Positions 7,122-16,088 of a stretch of 64,000 nt of DNA are shown piece after piece. Position 1 is the stretch's first letter. Each line of letters opens with the position of its first letter. The position numbers and the translations under genes were made by a program. Under the pieces are notes generated by a model. It was not told the DNA's origin and ran no database searches. It saw only the letters and a program-made list of their open reading frames with translations. The stretch comes from Paraburkholderia phenazinium (lineage in GTDB: Bacteria > Pseudomonadota > Gammaproteobacteria > Burkholderiales > Burkholderiaceae): the NCBI RefSeq assembly GCF_900142845.1, contig NZ_FSRU01000001.1, forward strand, positions 1,550,001 through 1,614,000, in the 5' to 3' direction.

Positions 7122-10100
7122 ATGCCGAGTTTTTTCATCAACCGTCCCGTCTTCGCCTGGGTTATCGCGATCCTGATCTGCCTGTTCGGCATCATCTCGG
7201 TGCACAGCATGGGGATCGATTCGTACCCGGACATCGCGCCGCCGGAAGTGACCGTCACCGCGCAGTATCCGGGCGCGAGCGCCCAGACGATGGAATCGAC
7301 GGTGACCCAGGTGATCGAGCAGCAGCTCACCGGCATCGACAATCTGCTGTATTTCAGTTCGACGTCGAGCTCGAATGGCCAGACGCAGATCACCCTCACG
7401 TTCGCGACCGGCACCAACCCGGACATCGCCCAGGTGCAGGTGCAGAACAAGGTCACGCTCGCCCAGCCGCTGCTGCCTTCGCAGGTCACGCAGCAAGGCG
7501 TGGTGGTGGCGAAGGCGAGCCCGGACATCCTGATGTTCGTCGCGCTGCAATCGGACAATGCGGCGATCGACGCCGGCCGTCTCTCCGATATTCTCGCTTC
7601 GCAGATCCAGCCTAACATCGGCCGTGTGAACGGCGTCGGCAATACCACGCTGCTGGGCTCGGAGTACGCGGTGCGCATCTGGCTCGACCCCAACAAGCTG
7701 CAGAGCTACGGGTTGTCGACGACCCAGGTGCTGAATGCCGTGACCTCGCAGAATGCGCAGTTCGCGGCCGGCTCGCTCGGTGCGGATCCGGCCGTGAAAG
7801 GCCAGGTGTTTACGGCGAACGTGACGGGCGACAGCCTCTTTTCGTCGCTCAAGCAGTTCCAGGACATCATTATCGTCGCCAACAACAACGGCACCACGGT
7901 CAAGCTCTCGGACGTCGCGCGTATTTCGTTCGGCTCGCAGACGTATGGTTTCGCGCCGGTCTATAACGGCAAGGCGGCGGGGGGGATGGCCGTGTTCCTG
8001 CTGCCGGGCGCCAATGCGCTCGCGGTCGCGAAGGCGGTCAAAGCCGAGATGGCGACGCTGGCGAAGGATCTGCCGGAAGGCGTGACATGGAGCGTGCCTT
8101 ACGACACCACGCCGTTCATTACCGCGTCGATCGTCGACGTGATCCGCACGCTTGTCGAGGCGATCGTGCTGGTGTTCTTCGTAATGCTGATCTTTCTGCA
8201 GAATCTGCGGGCCACGATCATCCCGACGCTGGTGATTCCGGTTGCGCTGCTCGGAACCTTCATCGGCCTGTCGGCGCTGCATTACACGCTGAATCAGTTG
8301 ACGCTGTTCGGCATGGTGCTGGCAATCGGCATCGTGGTGGACGATGCGATCGTCGTGATCGAAAACGTCGAACGCATCATGACCGAGGAGCATCTCGAGC
8401 CAAGGGCGGCGACCCGCAAGGCGATGGGCCAGATCACCGGCGCCATCATCGCGATTACGGTGGTGCTGTCCGCCGTCTTCATCCCGTCTGCGCTGCAGCC
8501 TGGCGCGACCGGCATCATCTATGCGCAGTTCGCGCTGACGATCGCGGTGTCGATGGGATTCTCCGCGTTTCTCGCGATGTCGTTCACCCCGTCGCTGTGC
8601 GCGGCGATCCTGAGGCCCGAGCACGCGAAGAAAAAGAACGCGTTCTACCGCTGGTTCGATCGTAGTTTCGAGTGGACATCGAGCAAGTATCTCGGCCACG
8701 CCGGCCGGGCCGTGACTCATGCGCCGCGCTGGATGATCGTATTCGTGCTGGTGGTGGTGCTGACGGGTTTCCTGTATACGAAGCTGCCGACCAGTTTCGT
8801 GCCGGACGAGGATCAGGGCTTCGTGCTTGCGCTGATCAATCTTCCGCCAGGCTCGACGCTGCAGAGCACCGATCATGTGATGGCCGAGGTGCGCGACAAG
8901 CTCGCGAACAGTCCGGTCGGCAAGGAAATCGTGGGGATTTTCCAGCCGGAGGGTTTCAGCTTTGTCGGCACGAGCGAAAACGTCGGCATGTCGTTTATCA
9001 AGCTGGCGGACTGGGACAAGCGTCACGACACCGCGATGACGATGATTCCGAAGATCAACCAGATCCTCCATAGCATTCCCGATGCGCAGATCTTTGCGGT
9101 GAACCTGCCGACCATTCGCGGTCTCAGCCAGTTCGGCGGTATCGACATGTACTTGCAGGCGCGTGAGGGCCAGTCGCGTGGTGAGCTTGCGCAGGCCACG
9201 GGCACGTTGCTCGCGGGGGCGACGAAGAGCCCGGTGCTGTTCGGGATCCGCCCCAACTCGCTGCCGAGCGCACCGCAACTGGACATCGCGGTGGACCGTA
9301 CGCAGGCCGAAGCAATGGGCCTGTCGCTGACCGATGTCTACGACACGCTCCAGATGGAGCTCGCGCCGTTTTACATCGACCAGTTCACCTACGGCGGGCG
9401 CGTGAAGCGCGTCTATATCCAGGCGGATGCACCGTACCGGATGGGGATCGACGCGCTTCAGCATCTGTATACGCCGAGCCTGTTTACCAGCAGCGGCACG
9501 AGCGCGAGCTCCAGCTCCAGCCAGTCGTCGAGCAGTGCGAGCGCGTCGAACGGCTTCACGACGCCCGTCGACCCGTCGCCCGCGAATACCTCGATCAGCC
9601 CCTACAACATGGTGCCGCTCTCCAGCGTGGTGAATACCAAATGGAGTTTCGGGCCGACGGTGCTGCCGCGCTACAACGGCTACTCGGCAATCGAGATTGT
9701 CGGTAATTCCGCGCCGGGTTATTCGACCGGGCAGGCGATCGACGTGCTGCAGAACATCGTCGATCGCCAGTTGCCGACCGGTTTTGCGGCCGACTGGACC
9801 GGACAGTCGTTCCAGGAACTGCTGTCGGGTTCGTCGGCGGTGACGCTGCTGTTGCTGTCGATCGTGGTGGTGTTCCTGTGTCTCGCCGCGTTGTATGAAA
9901 GCTGGTCGATTCCGGCCGCGGTGCTGCTTGTCGTGCCGCTCGGCATGCTCGGCATGCTGGCGTTCTGTCTGTCGTTCGGTGTACCGAACGACATCTACTT
10001 CAAGATTGGTCTCGTGACGGTGATTGGCCTCGCGGCGAAAAACGCCATCCTGATCGTCGAGTTCGCGGTGGAAGGGCAGCAACGTGGCATGACGCTGCGC

Positions 10101-10472
10101 GACGCGGTCATGACCGCGGCACGGCTGAGACTGCGGCCGATTCTGATGACCTCGATGGCTTTTATTCTCGGCGTGTTCCCGCTCGTGATCTCGTCGGGTG
10201 CAGGCGCGGCTTCGCGTCACGAAATCGGCACCGGCGTGATCGGCGGCATGCTGTTCGCGACCTTCCTCGGCTTGCTGCTGATACCGGTGTTCTATGTGGT
10301 CGTACGCCGGCTGCTTGGCGACAAGCTCGACGAGGTATCGCACAAGATGCCGCATCACGATGAGGACGGCGACGGTGAGGGCGGTCATGGCGGCACACCT
10401 GGTGGCGGGGGCGGCCACGACGGCGGTGGCGCGGGCGGTGCGAATCCTGCAGGGGAGGGCACGCCAGCCTAG
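7122..10472 (+). CDS. RND efflux pump inner-membrane transporter (HAE1 family)
   Basis: The 1116-residue AcrB/MexB-type proton antiporter begins MPSFFINRPVFAWVIAILIC. The proton-relay signature is intact: VDDAIVVIENVERIM in TM4, Lys in GLAAKNAILIVEFA in TM10, and the TM11 block RLRPILMTSMAFILGVFPL. Two oddities stand out. A Ser-rich insertion of about 40 residues (about 788-829) sits in the periplasmic docking region, where AcrB has a short loop. The last 44 residues form a cytosolic Gly/His/Asp tail (HHDEDGDGEGGHGG and following) absent from AcrB. The substrate is probably a hydrophobic drug or aromatic compound, but sequence alone does not say. Confidence 0.95.
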   Translation: MPSFFINRPVFAWVIAILICLFGIISVHSMGIDSYPDIAPPEVTVTAQYPGASAQTMESTVTQVIEQQLTGIDNLLYFSSTSSSNGQTQITLTFATGTNPDIAQVQVQNKVTLAQPLLPSQVTQQGVVVAKASPDILMFVALQSDNAAIDAGRLSDILASQIQPNIGRVNGVGNTTLLGSEYAVRIWLDPNKLQSYGLSTTQVLNAVTSQNAQFAAGSLGADPAVKGQVFTANVTGDSLFSSLKQFQDIIIVANNNGTTVKLSDVARISFGSQTYGFAPVYNGKAAGGMAVFLLPGANALAVAKAVKAEMATLAKDLPEGVTWSVPYDTTPFITASIVDVIRTLVEAIVLVFFVMLIFLQNLRATIIPTLVIPVALLGTFIGLSALHYTLNQLTLFGMVLAIGIVVDDAIVVIENVERIMTEEHLEPRAATRKAMGQITGAIIAITVVLSAVFIPSALQPGATGIIYAQFALTIAVSMGFSAFLAMSFTPSLCAAILRPEHAKKKNAFYRWFDRSFEWTSSKYLGHAGRAVTHAPRWMIVFVLVVVLTGFLYTKLPTSFVPDEDQGFVLALINLPPGSTLQSTDHVMAEVRDKLANSPVGKEIVGIFQPEGFSFVGTSENVGMSFIKLADWDKRHDTAMTMIPKINQILHSIPDAQIFAVNLPTIRGLSQFGGIDMYLQAREGQSRGELAQATGTLLAGATKSPVLFGIRPNSLPSAPQLDIAVDRTQAEAMGLSLTDVYDTLQMELAPFYIDQFTYGGRVKRVYIQADAPYRMGIDALQHLYTPSLFTSSGTSASSSSSQSSSSASASNGFTTPVDPSPANTSISPYNMVPLSSVVNTKWSFGPTVLPRYNGYSAIEIVGNSAPGYSTGQAIDVLQNIVDRQLPTGFAADWTGQSFQELLSGSSAVTLLLLSIVVVFLCLAALYESWSIPAAVLLVVPLGMLGMLAFCLSFGVPNDIYFKIGLVTVIGLAAKNAILIVEFAVEGQQRGMTLRDAVMTAARLRLRPILMTSMAFILGVFPLVISSGAGAASRHEIGTGVIGGMLFATFLGLLLIPVFYVVVRRLLGDKLDEVSHKMPHHDEDGDGEGGHGGTPGGGGGHDGGGAGGANPAGEGTPA

Positions 10473-10532
10473 CGAATCGATGCGCGCCCGGCACGGCGCG
10501 CTTCAGTCAACCAGCCACCGGCGCAGCGAGCG

Positions 10533-11189
10533 ATGAAACGGACACGGCAACAGGCGCTGGACACGCGCAACCAGATTCTCGACGCGGCCGAGTGGGTGTT
10601 CGCCGAGCGAGGCGTCGCCCGTGCCTCGCTGGAGGATGTCGCGGTGCGGGCCGGGTTCACGCGCGGCGCGATTTATGGACACTTCCGCAACAAGGGGGAA
10701 CTGTTCGTTGCCATGACGAACCGCGTCACATTGCCGATGGAGATGCTGGTGGGGGCGTCGGTCGATGCCGGAGAGTCGGATCCGCTCGGCAAGATCCGCC
10801 AGCTCCTGGTGTTCTGCCTAAGTAAGGCCGTGGTGGAACCGCACAGCCGCCGCGTGTTCGAAGTGCTGTTCACTAAGTGCGAGCACACGCGCGATACGGA
10901 CCTTGTGTTCGATCGACAGCGGAACGCTGCCCGCAACGGCAGAAAGCAGCTTGAGCTTGCGCTGCGAAATGCGATTGGACGAGGGCAGTTGCCGTCCGAC
11001 CTGGATACGGTTCGCGCATCCGGTGTCGTGCATGCGTTTCTCGACGGCGTGTTGCGAGACTGGCTGCTGGAGCAGGATTCGATCGTCTTGCCGCGCGATG
11101 CCGAGTATCTGGTGGATGTGTGCATCGGCATGCTGCGGCATTCGGCTTCGTTGGGGCAAGGGGTTGGGGCGGTGCGGTCGGCAGGGTGA
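10533..11189 (+). CDS. TetR-family regulator of the adjacent efflux operon
   Basis: The 218-residue protein has an N-terminal TetR helix-turn-helix (residues 10-56, with VAVRAGFTRGAIYGHFRNKGE) close to AcrR/TtgR/MexZ-type repressors, then an all-helical ligand domain. It lies 60 bases behind the pump gene and in the same direction, unlike the usual divergent arrangement, so it may be read partly from the efflux transcript and shut it off by feedback. The target operator was not identified with confidence. Confidence 0.88.
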   Translation: MKRTRQQALDTRNQILDAAEWVFAERGVARASLEDVAVRAGFTRGAIYGHFRNKGELFVAMTNRVTLPMEMLVGASVDAGESDPLGKIRQLLVFCLSKAVVEPHSRRVFEVLFTKCEHTRDTDLVFDRQRNAARNGRKQLELALRNAIGRGQLPSDLDTVRASGVVHAFLDGVLRDWLLEQDSIVLPRDAEYLVDVCIGMLRHSASLGQGVGAVRSAG

Positions 11190-11234
11190 CGTGGATGGGT
11201 CGTTCGTCGCGTGCCTGGCCGACGCCGCTCACCC

Positions 11235-12209
11235 TCAGAGGTGTCCCTCGTTGTAAGGGGTACTGGATGACGCAACGTGTGTGTGGCTGGGGGCGCTTGA
11301 TGACGCAGCGGCTATCTCACTGGAGGCGCTCGATGACGCAACGGATATCGCAGCCTCTGTGAGTGGTACCCATCCGGCAGCGTCATCCTTGTATATGTCC
11401 GGTTCTTTGACCTGTTGGTACGATAAAACGGGGTATCTAAAATATAATTTGTCGGCTTGAATCGGGGTCTTGGTCGTTGCCGCATCCTCTTGCGCGTGAT
11501 CAAGCTTAGGTTTCGGGACATCCTCAAACTTGACGCGAAGGAGAAATACTCTATCTATTGTTGTGCGCAGGAGTTTGACATATTTCTCGAAATGCTCTTT
11601 AACGCCTTTTTCAGTAAGAAAATAAACGCGTTCGCTCGTTATTTGTTCTTCGGAATCTTCGATAGTCTGTCTGATTTTTACTGCCAATTTAAATAAAAAA
11701 TGATTCTGGTATTTCGAGGTGTCGCTCTGATTTAATTTTTCAATTTTCTTTAACTCCTGGCTCACGACATTATGGGCCTTGATCTTGTCGACTTTTGTTT
11801 GCTCGATAGGATTTCCCTTCAGTGCATTGCCAAAATGCGCCAAACATTCTGTCCTGAATACAGATGCATCGGTACTGGCTAAACTTGTCGATCCAAAACG
11901 CATCTGATCTATACCAAATTGAAATTCGATCTCCAGCACCATCCCATGATTCTGTCTCCAGTGTAACGAATCGATAAAATGAGAGTCTGTCTGGAATTCA
12001 AGAAGGTCTTGAAATGGATAGCCCTCGTTTACGAAATACTTCAAGTGTGCCTTAAAGGCGGTCCAGATGTCTTTCGACTCCTTGTTCCGCCTGGTTTCCT
12101 TCGTCACGCCATCCGCCCCGGTTGTCTTGCGCAGTATTTTCGGGACCAGACCGTTTTCCTTGATCAATTCGAGATTTTCCACTTTCGAAATATGATAAAG
12201 ATATGGCAC
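11235..12209 (-). CDS. AT-rich orphan protein, possible ADP-ribosyltransferase-like fold
   Basis: The 324-residue product starts at the GTG at 12209 behind a well-placed GGAGAG site. I do not recognise the family with certainty. The N-terminus YHISKVENLELIKENGLVP matches the His-strand of ART-superfamily enzymes (Tyr-His, then a helix ending in xxGL), and SERVYFLTEKGVKEHF near residue 195 resembles the second ART strand and helix. Lys-rich helices lie between. The C-terminus (about 289-323) is an 11-residue repeat, ASSSAxS-type, three copies. DNA here is clearly richer in A/T than both neighbours and Lys/Asn/Phe use is high, indicating recent transfer. There is no partner gene that would make an obvious toxin-antitoxin pair. 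Confidence 0.7.
   Translation of the reverse strand: MPYLYHISKVENLELIKENGLVPKILRKTTGADGVTKETRRNKESKDIWTAFKAHLKYFVNEGYPFQDLLEFQTDSHFIDSLHWRQNHGMVLEIEFQFGIDQMRFGSTSLASTDASVFRTECLAHFGNALKGNPIEQTKVDKIKAHNVVSQELKKIEKLNQSDTSKYQNHFLFKLAVKIRQTIEDSEEQITSERVYFLTEKGVKEHFEKYVKLLRTTIDRVFLLRVKFEDVPKPKLDHAQEDAATTKTPIQADKLYFRYPVLSYQQVKEPDIYKDDAAGWVPLTEAAISVASSSASSEIAAASSSAPSHTHVASSSTPYNEGHL
11266..11364. repeat. 33-bp tandem repeat, three copies
   Basis: Units begin with gatgacgca at 11266, 11299 and 11332, exactly 33 bases apart. They code on the minus strand for the 11-residue Ser/Ala tail of the orphan protein. Copies one and two match best; the third diverges towards its end. Because the period is a multiple of three, copy-number change would alter tail length without a frameshift. 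Confidence 0.75.
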
Positions 12210-12296
12210 GATCGCTCTCCGTTATTTAAATAATAAGGTCATGGTTCATAGGCCCTCTTGCGCCCTTTACCCACGCCTGATCGAAACGCCCCTCCA

Positions 12297-13190
12297 TCAT
12301 GCCCGCTCCGACATGTAGCGTGCGGGCGGCGAGCCGAGGTTTTTGCGGAACATCGACACGAAGCTGCTTGCGCTCTCATAGCCAAGGTCGTCGGCAACCT
12401 GTTGTACCGATGCACCGGCGCCTAGCCATCTCACCGCCAGCATGAGATGAAGCTGCTGGCGCCAGCGGCCGAAGCTCATGCCCGTTTGACTGGCGAGCAC
12501 ACGCGCCAGCGTACGCTCGCTCATGCCCACTCTGCGCGCCCACGTCTCCATCGTGCCGCGATCGGCGGGACTGGCCGCAATCATTTCGACGATCTTGCGC
12601 AGCCGCGCATCCGTGGGCATCGGCAGATGAAGGTTGCCGATCGGCGCCGCCGCAATTTCATCCAGCAGCAGCGTGACCAGATGCGATTCGATGCCACCAT
12701 CCGCATACAGCATCGGCAGGCTGGCAGAGCGGATCAGCAGTTCGCGCAGCAGCGGCGTCGTCGAAAGGGCGCAGCACGTCGACGGCAGGTTCGACTCGAC
12801 ACTCGGGTCAATGAAGGCGACATAGCACTCGAGCGTGCCGGTGGCGACGAACTTGTGCACGACGCCGCCCGGCACCCAGATCGCGCTCTGTGGCGGAACG
12901 ATCCATAAGCCGCCCTCCACCTCGCAGGTCAGCACACCGCGCAGCGCAAGCAGCAGTTCGCCCTTGCGATGATGATGAAAATCCATTTCCTTCCGGTCCC
13001 GATACAAGGCAGCCGCTTTTTCATCGAGCGCTTTCATGTCGATGCCGGTCGCGCCAACCGTCACCACCGGACGAGGCACGTCGTCGGGATTCAGCCACTC
13101 GGCGGGATCGGACAGTTGACTGAGAACGGGCATGGCGGGGAACCGGGTGGGCGCGCAGGCCTGCGACGTGTCGATTGGCAGGAATTCCAC
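12297..13190 (-). CDS. AraC-family regulator with cupin sensor domain
   Basis: The protein has an N-terminal cupin (EMDFHHHRKGELLLALRG, then WIVPPQSAIWVPGGVVHKF) and two C-terminal AraC helix-turn-helix motifs (residues about 195-295; second motif VQQVADDLGYESASSFVSMF). This architecture is that of NimR/YeaM-type regulators, which often control a divergent transporter or enzyme. It is divergent from the O-methyltransferase gene at 13328 and probably controls it. Start is uncertain: the GTG at 13190 gives 297 residues with a distant GAGGGAA site, the ATG at 13133 gives 278. Confidence 0.85.
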   Translation of the reverse strand: MEFLPIDTSQACAPTRFPAMPVLSQLSDPAEWLNPDDVPRPVVTVGATGIDMKALDEKAAALYRDRKEMDFHHHRKGELLLALRGVLTCEVEGGLWIVPPQSAIWVPGGVVHKFVATGTLECYVAFIDPSVESNLPSTCCALSTTPLLRELLIRSASLPMLYADGGIESHLVTLLLDEIAAAPIGNLHLPMPTDARLRKIVEMIAASPADRGTMETWARRVGMSERTLARVLASQTGMSFGRWRQQLHLMLAVRWLGAGASVQQVADDLGYESASSFVSMFRKNLGSPPARYMSERA

Positions 13191-13327
13191 ATATTTTGGC
13201 TATGTTCCCTCATGTTGCCAAGCGCAAGCTTGTTTAGCATGCCAGTGGCACTAACGGATTGGTTGAACGGGACTGTCCCGGCATCCTCCGTCGACAATTT
13301 CCGAAACCCTTCAGGGCACACGAGACC

Positions 13328-14026
13328 ATGGATTCATTGAGCACCGGGCGCGTCGCCCATACCTTGCAGCAGATGTTTGCAGAAGCGGAACAAGCCGATC
13401 GCGCGTTGATGGCACAGTTCAGCGAGACCGACCACCCCGAGCAACTGATTGCCGACACCATCGCCGAACATTTCGCCGAAGAACGCCGAGACCTGCGCGG
13501 CTTCTATCACGGCTACGCGGACAACTTCCTGAACGTGACGCCGGCATACGGGCAATTCCTCTACCAATGCGCACGCGCAAGCAAGGCAACGCGGATTGTC
13601 GAGTTCGGGACGTCGATGGGGGTGTCCACGGTCTATCTGGCGGCGGCACTGCGCGACATGGGCGGCGGCCATCTGATCGGCAGTGAGCTGGAACCCGGCA
13701 AAGCGGCGCGCGCGCGTGCCAACCTCGAAGCCGCGGGTCTTGCCGATCTGGTCGACATCCGCGTCGGCGATGCGCGCGAAACGCTCTCCGATGTGCATGG
13801 CGCAATCGATCTGGTCCTGCTCGACGGTGCGTTCAGCTTGTATCTGCCGGTGTTGAAGCTGCTCGAGCCGCATTTAAAGAGCGGCGCGCTGATCCTCGCG
13901 GAGAACGCGTTCGATCATGAGAACGACTACCTGGACTATGTCCGCGATCCAGCGAACAGCTACCTCTCGCAGTCGATTCCGATCAACCCGGGCCGGGGTA
14001 ATGAGTTCAGCCTCGTGACGCGTTGA
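13328..14026 (+). CDS. SAM-dependent O-methyltransferase (class I, COMT-like)
   Basis: The 232-residue protein has the methyltransferase motif I VEFGTSMGVSTVYLAAAL (about 95-112), an acidic residue after the next strand (IGSELEPGKA), and the metal-site strand VLLDGAFSLYLPVLKLLEPHL. It matches the catechol/caffeoyl-CoA O-methyltransferase fold that methylates small phenolics with a divalent metal; the true substrate is unknown. The ATG at 13328 was chosen because the open frame upstream lies in the promoter shared with the AraC gene. Confidence 0.85.
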   Translation: MDSLSTGRVAHTLQQMFAEAEQADRALMAQFSETDHPEQLIADTIAEHFAEERRDLRGFYHGYADNFLNVTPAYGQFLYQCARASKATRIVEFGTSMGVSTVYLAAALRDMGGGHLIGSELEPGKAARARANLEAAGLADLVDIRVGDARETLSDVHGAIDLVLLDGAFSLYLPVLKLLEPHLKSGALILAENAFDHENDYLDYVRDPANSYLSQSIPINPGRGNEFSLVTR

Positions 14027-14053
14027 TCTGGCGAGGAGGTTCAGTAGCCCTGA

Positions 14054-15615
14054 TTAGTTCGTGCTTGCCCGAGCGCTCGAGATTTTCGCAGCAGCCGCGA
14101 ACCGCGTTTCAGGAAGAAAGACCAGGCCAATCACAAACGTACAGGACGCGACCACGACCGGGTACCACAGTCCGTAGTAAATATCGCCTGTCGCGGCGAC
14201 CATCGCGAAGGCGGTCGCCGGCAGGAAGCCCCCGAACCATCCATTGCCGATGTTGTATGGCAGTGATGTAGCGGTGTAGCGAATCTGCGGTGGGAAGAGT
14301 TCAACCAGCCATGCTGCGGCCGGGCTGTACACCATTGTCAGATAGACGATAAGGATGGTGATGAGCAGTACCAGCATCGGCCGATTGACGTCAGCCGGCA
14401 CGGCGGTCGCTGGGTATCCGCTCGACGCCAGAGCGTGCGCCACTTGCGCATCGAACGCCGCTGTCTGTGCCGCGAACTGCGAGCGCGACAACCCCTTGCC
14501 GTCGACTGCTGAAATCACCTGCTCGCCTATGTGGATGGAGGCCACGGTGCCTGGCGGTTGTGCGACCGTACTGTATGGAACGGCGTTGCGCGCGAGCGCG
14601 GCTTTGGCCGAGTCGCAGGAACGGGTGAACGATGCGGTTCCAACGGGGTTGAACTGCAGTGAGCACTCTCCAGGCGGCGCATATACCGTAACCGGGGCCA
14701 TGGTGTGCGCGTGTTCGAGCTGCGGATTCGCGTAGTGTGCGATTGACTTGTAGATTGGAAAATACGTCACCGCGGCCAGCAGACAGCCCGTCAGGATAAC
14801 GGGCTTGCGTCCAATCCGGTCCGACAGCCATCCAAAGAAAACGTAGAACGGCAGACCAAGGACAAGCGCTATCGCAAGCACTTCGTTTGCAATCCGCCCG
14901 TCGACCTTGAGGGTTTGCAACAGGAAGAACTGAACGTAAAACTGACTCGTGTAAGCCACCACGCCCAAACCCGCGGTACAACCGAGTAGCGACAGGAGAA
15001 CCGTCATGGCGTTGCGACGATTGCCGAAGGTGTCGCGCAACGGCGACTTTGAGCGGGTTCCCTGGACCTTCATCTTCTCGAACTCCGGACTCTCTTTGAG
15101 CTTGAGGCGAATCCACATCGACACGCCCAGAAGCGCAATGGAGAACAGGAACGGTATCCGCCAGCCCCACGATGCGAACTGCTCTTCGCCGGTCAGGGTG
15201 CGGACGCCGAGAATGACGAAAAGCGAAAGAAGAAGCCCGCCTGTGCCGGTGGTCTGAATCCACGACGTATTGAAACCGCGATTCGACGGCGTGGAATACT
15301 CGGCGACATACGTGACGGCGCCGCCATACTCTCCGCCGACCGCCAGTCCTTGCAGCAGTCGCAGCGCAATCAGTGCTATTGGCGCGGCCATGCCGATCGT
15401 CGCATACGACGGCAGCAGGCCCACTATGAACGTCGGCAATCCCATCAGGACAATGGTGATAAGGAACGTGTGCTTCCGTCCGCTCATGTCGCCGAGCCGC
15501 CCGAAGACCAGGGAACCGAAGGGCCGAACGATGAAACCGGCGGCGAATGCCAGCAAGGCGAATATGAACGATGCGGTCGGATTGACGCCCGAGAAAAACT
15601 GCTTCGCGATAACGG
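14054..15615 (-). pseudogene. MFS metabolite:H+ symporter, 5' end lost
   Basis: From about 15615 the minus strand reads as an MHS-family (ProP/KgtP-like) permease: VIAKQFFSGVNPTASFIF, then LAFAAGFIVRPFGSLVFGRLGD with the MFS motif, down to a normal C-terminus at 14054. It lacks the usual first 40 or so residues, including TM1 with its WYDF-type motif. No start codon precedes the homology except an internal TTG at 15556. Beyond 15620 the sequence belongs to another gene on the opposite strand. A 110-residue periplasmic loop with two Cys (about 275-385 of the open frame) is typical of a subgroup of this family. I infer a nonfunctional remnant. Confidence 0.65.
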
Positions 15616-15621
15616 TCGGGA

Positions 15622-15970
15622 CCGTGGCTGAAAGAGGCCGACTGGGTGCTGTCCTGCGTAGTGGGGACCCAATCGCTTGAGGTCGCGACGCAGTGCTTCG
15701 GGTACATGCGGCGCGGCGCCTCGTTCGCCGACTTTACGACCGCCGCGCCCGACCTGAAGCGGCAGGCAGCGGCCGTGGCGGGAAACCCGACGATGCGTGC
15801 TTGCGGCCGGTTTCGCACTCTTCGACGCAGGCCTGTATCCCACGCTCATTACCGATCTTACGGTTGGCTCGTCACTCGACAGATCGGGCCAGCTAGGGAT
15901 CAAGCTCTGGACGCATCATTTCCGGCAGACCATCTCGAGAGCCGAAGTGCTCGCAGGGTTGCAGGCTTGA
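15622..15970 (+). pseudogene. Remnant of an NAD-binding dehydrogenase-like gene, frameshifted
   Basis: The plus strand reads WLKEADWVLSCVVGTQSLEV and on to NPTM at 15795, then continues in the next frame as VLAAGFALFDAGLYPTLITD to a TGA at 15968-15970. The first part looks like the Rossmann region of a 3-hydroxyisobutyrate or 6-phosphogluconate dehydrogenase-type protein (ADWVLS strand); that is a tentative match. There is no N-terminus, and a one-base shift near 15796 breaks the frame. It abuts the broken MFS gene directly, so one rearrangement probably destroyed both. Confidence 0.5.
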
Positions 15971-16088
15971 CGCAGATTCATGGTGTCGCGCCGCTTGCAT
16001 ACTTGCGGATGCGACGGCTCAATTGCGGTCGGCCAGGACGAAGTCCGTGCCTGGCCGATCCCGTCTGCAACGTTAGCGAGATCGAGCG
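15971..16088. other. Short spacer with a hairpin
   Basis: The only structure is an 8-bp inverted repeat, cggccagg (16030-16037) against cctggccg (16050-16057). It lies about 30 bases past the stop of the minus-strand puuB gene and may help end that transcript, but it has no T run. Confidence 0.3.

Noticed and set aside
6918..10418. 1166-codon open frame on the minus strand across the efflux pump gene
   Set aside because: It is antisense to the RND pump, very rich in Arg, His and Gln, with no domain or ribosome site. High-GC codon bias on the plus strand creates it.
14391..15818. 475-codon minus-strand frame overlapping the broken permease
   Set aside because: It is in another frame than the MFS homology and reads as Arg/Ser-rich noise.
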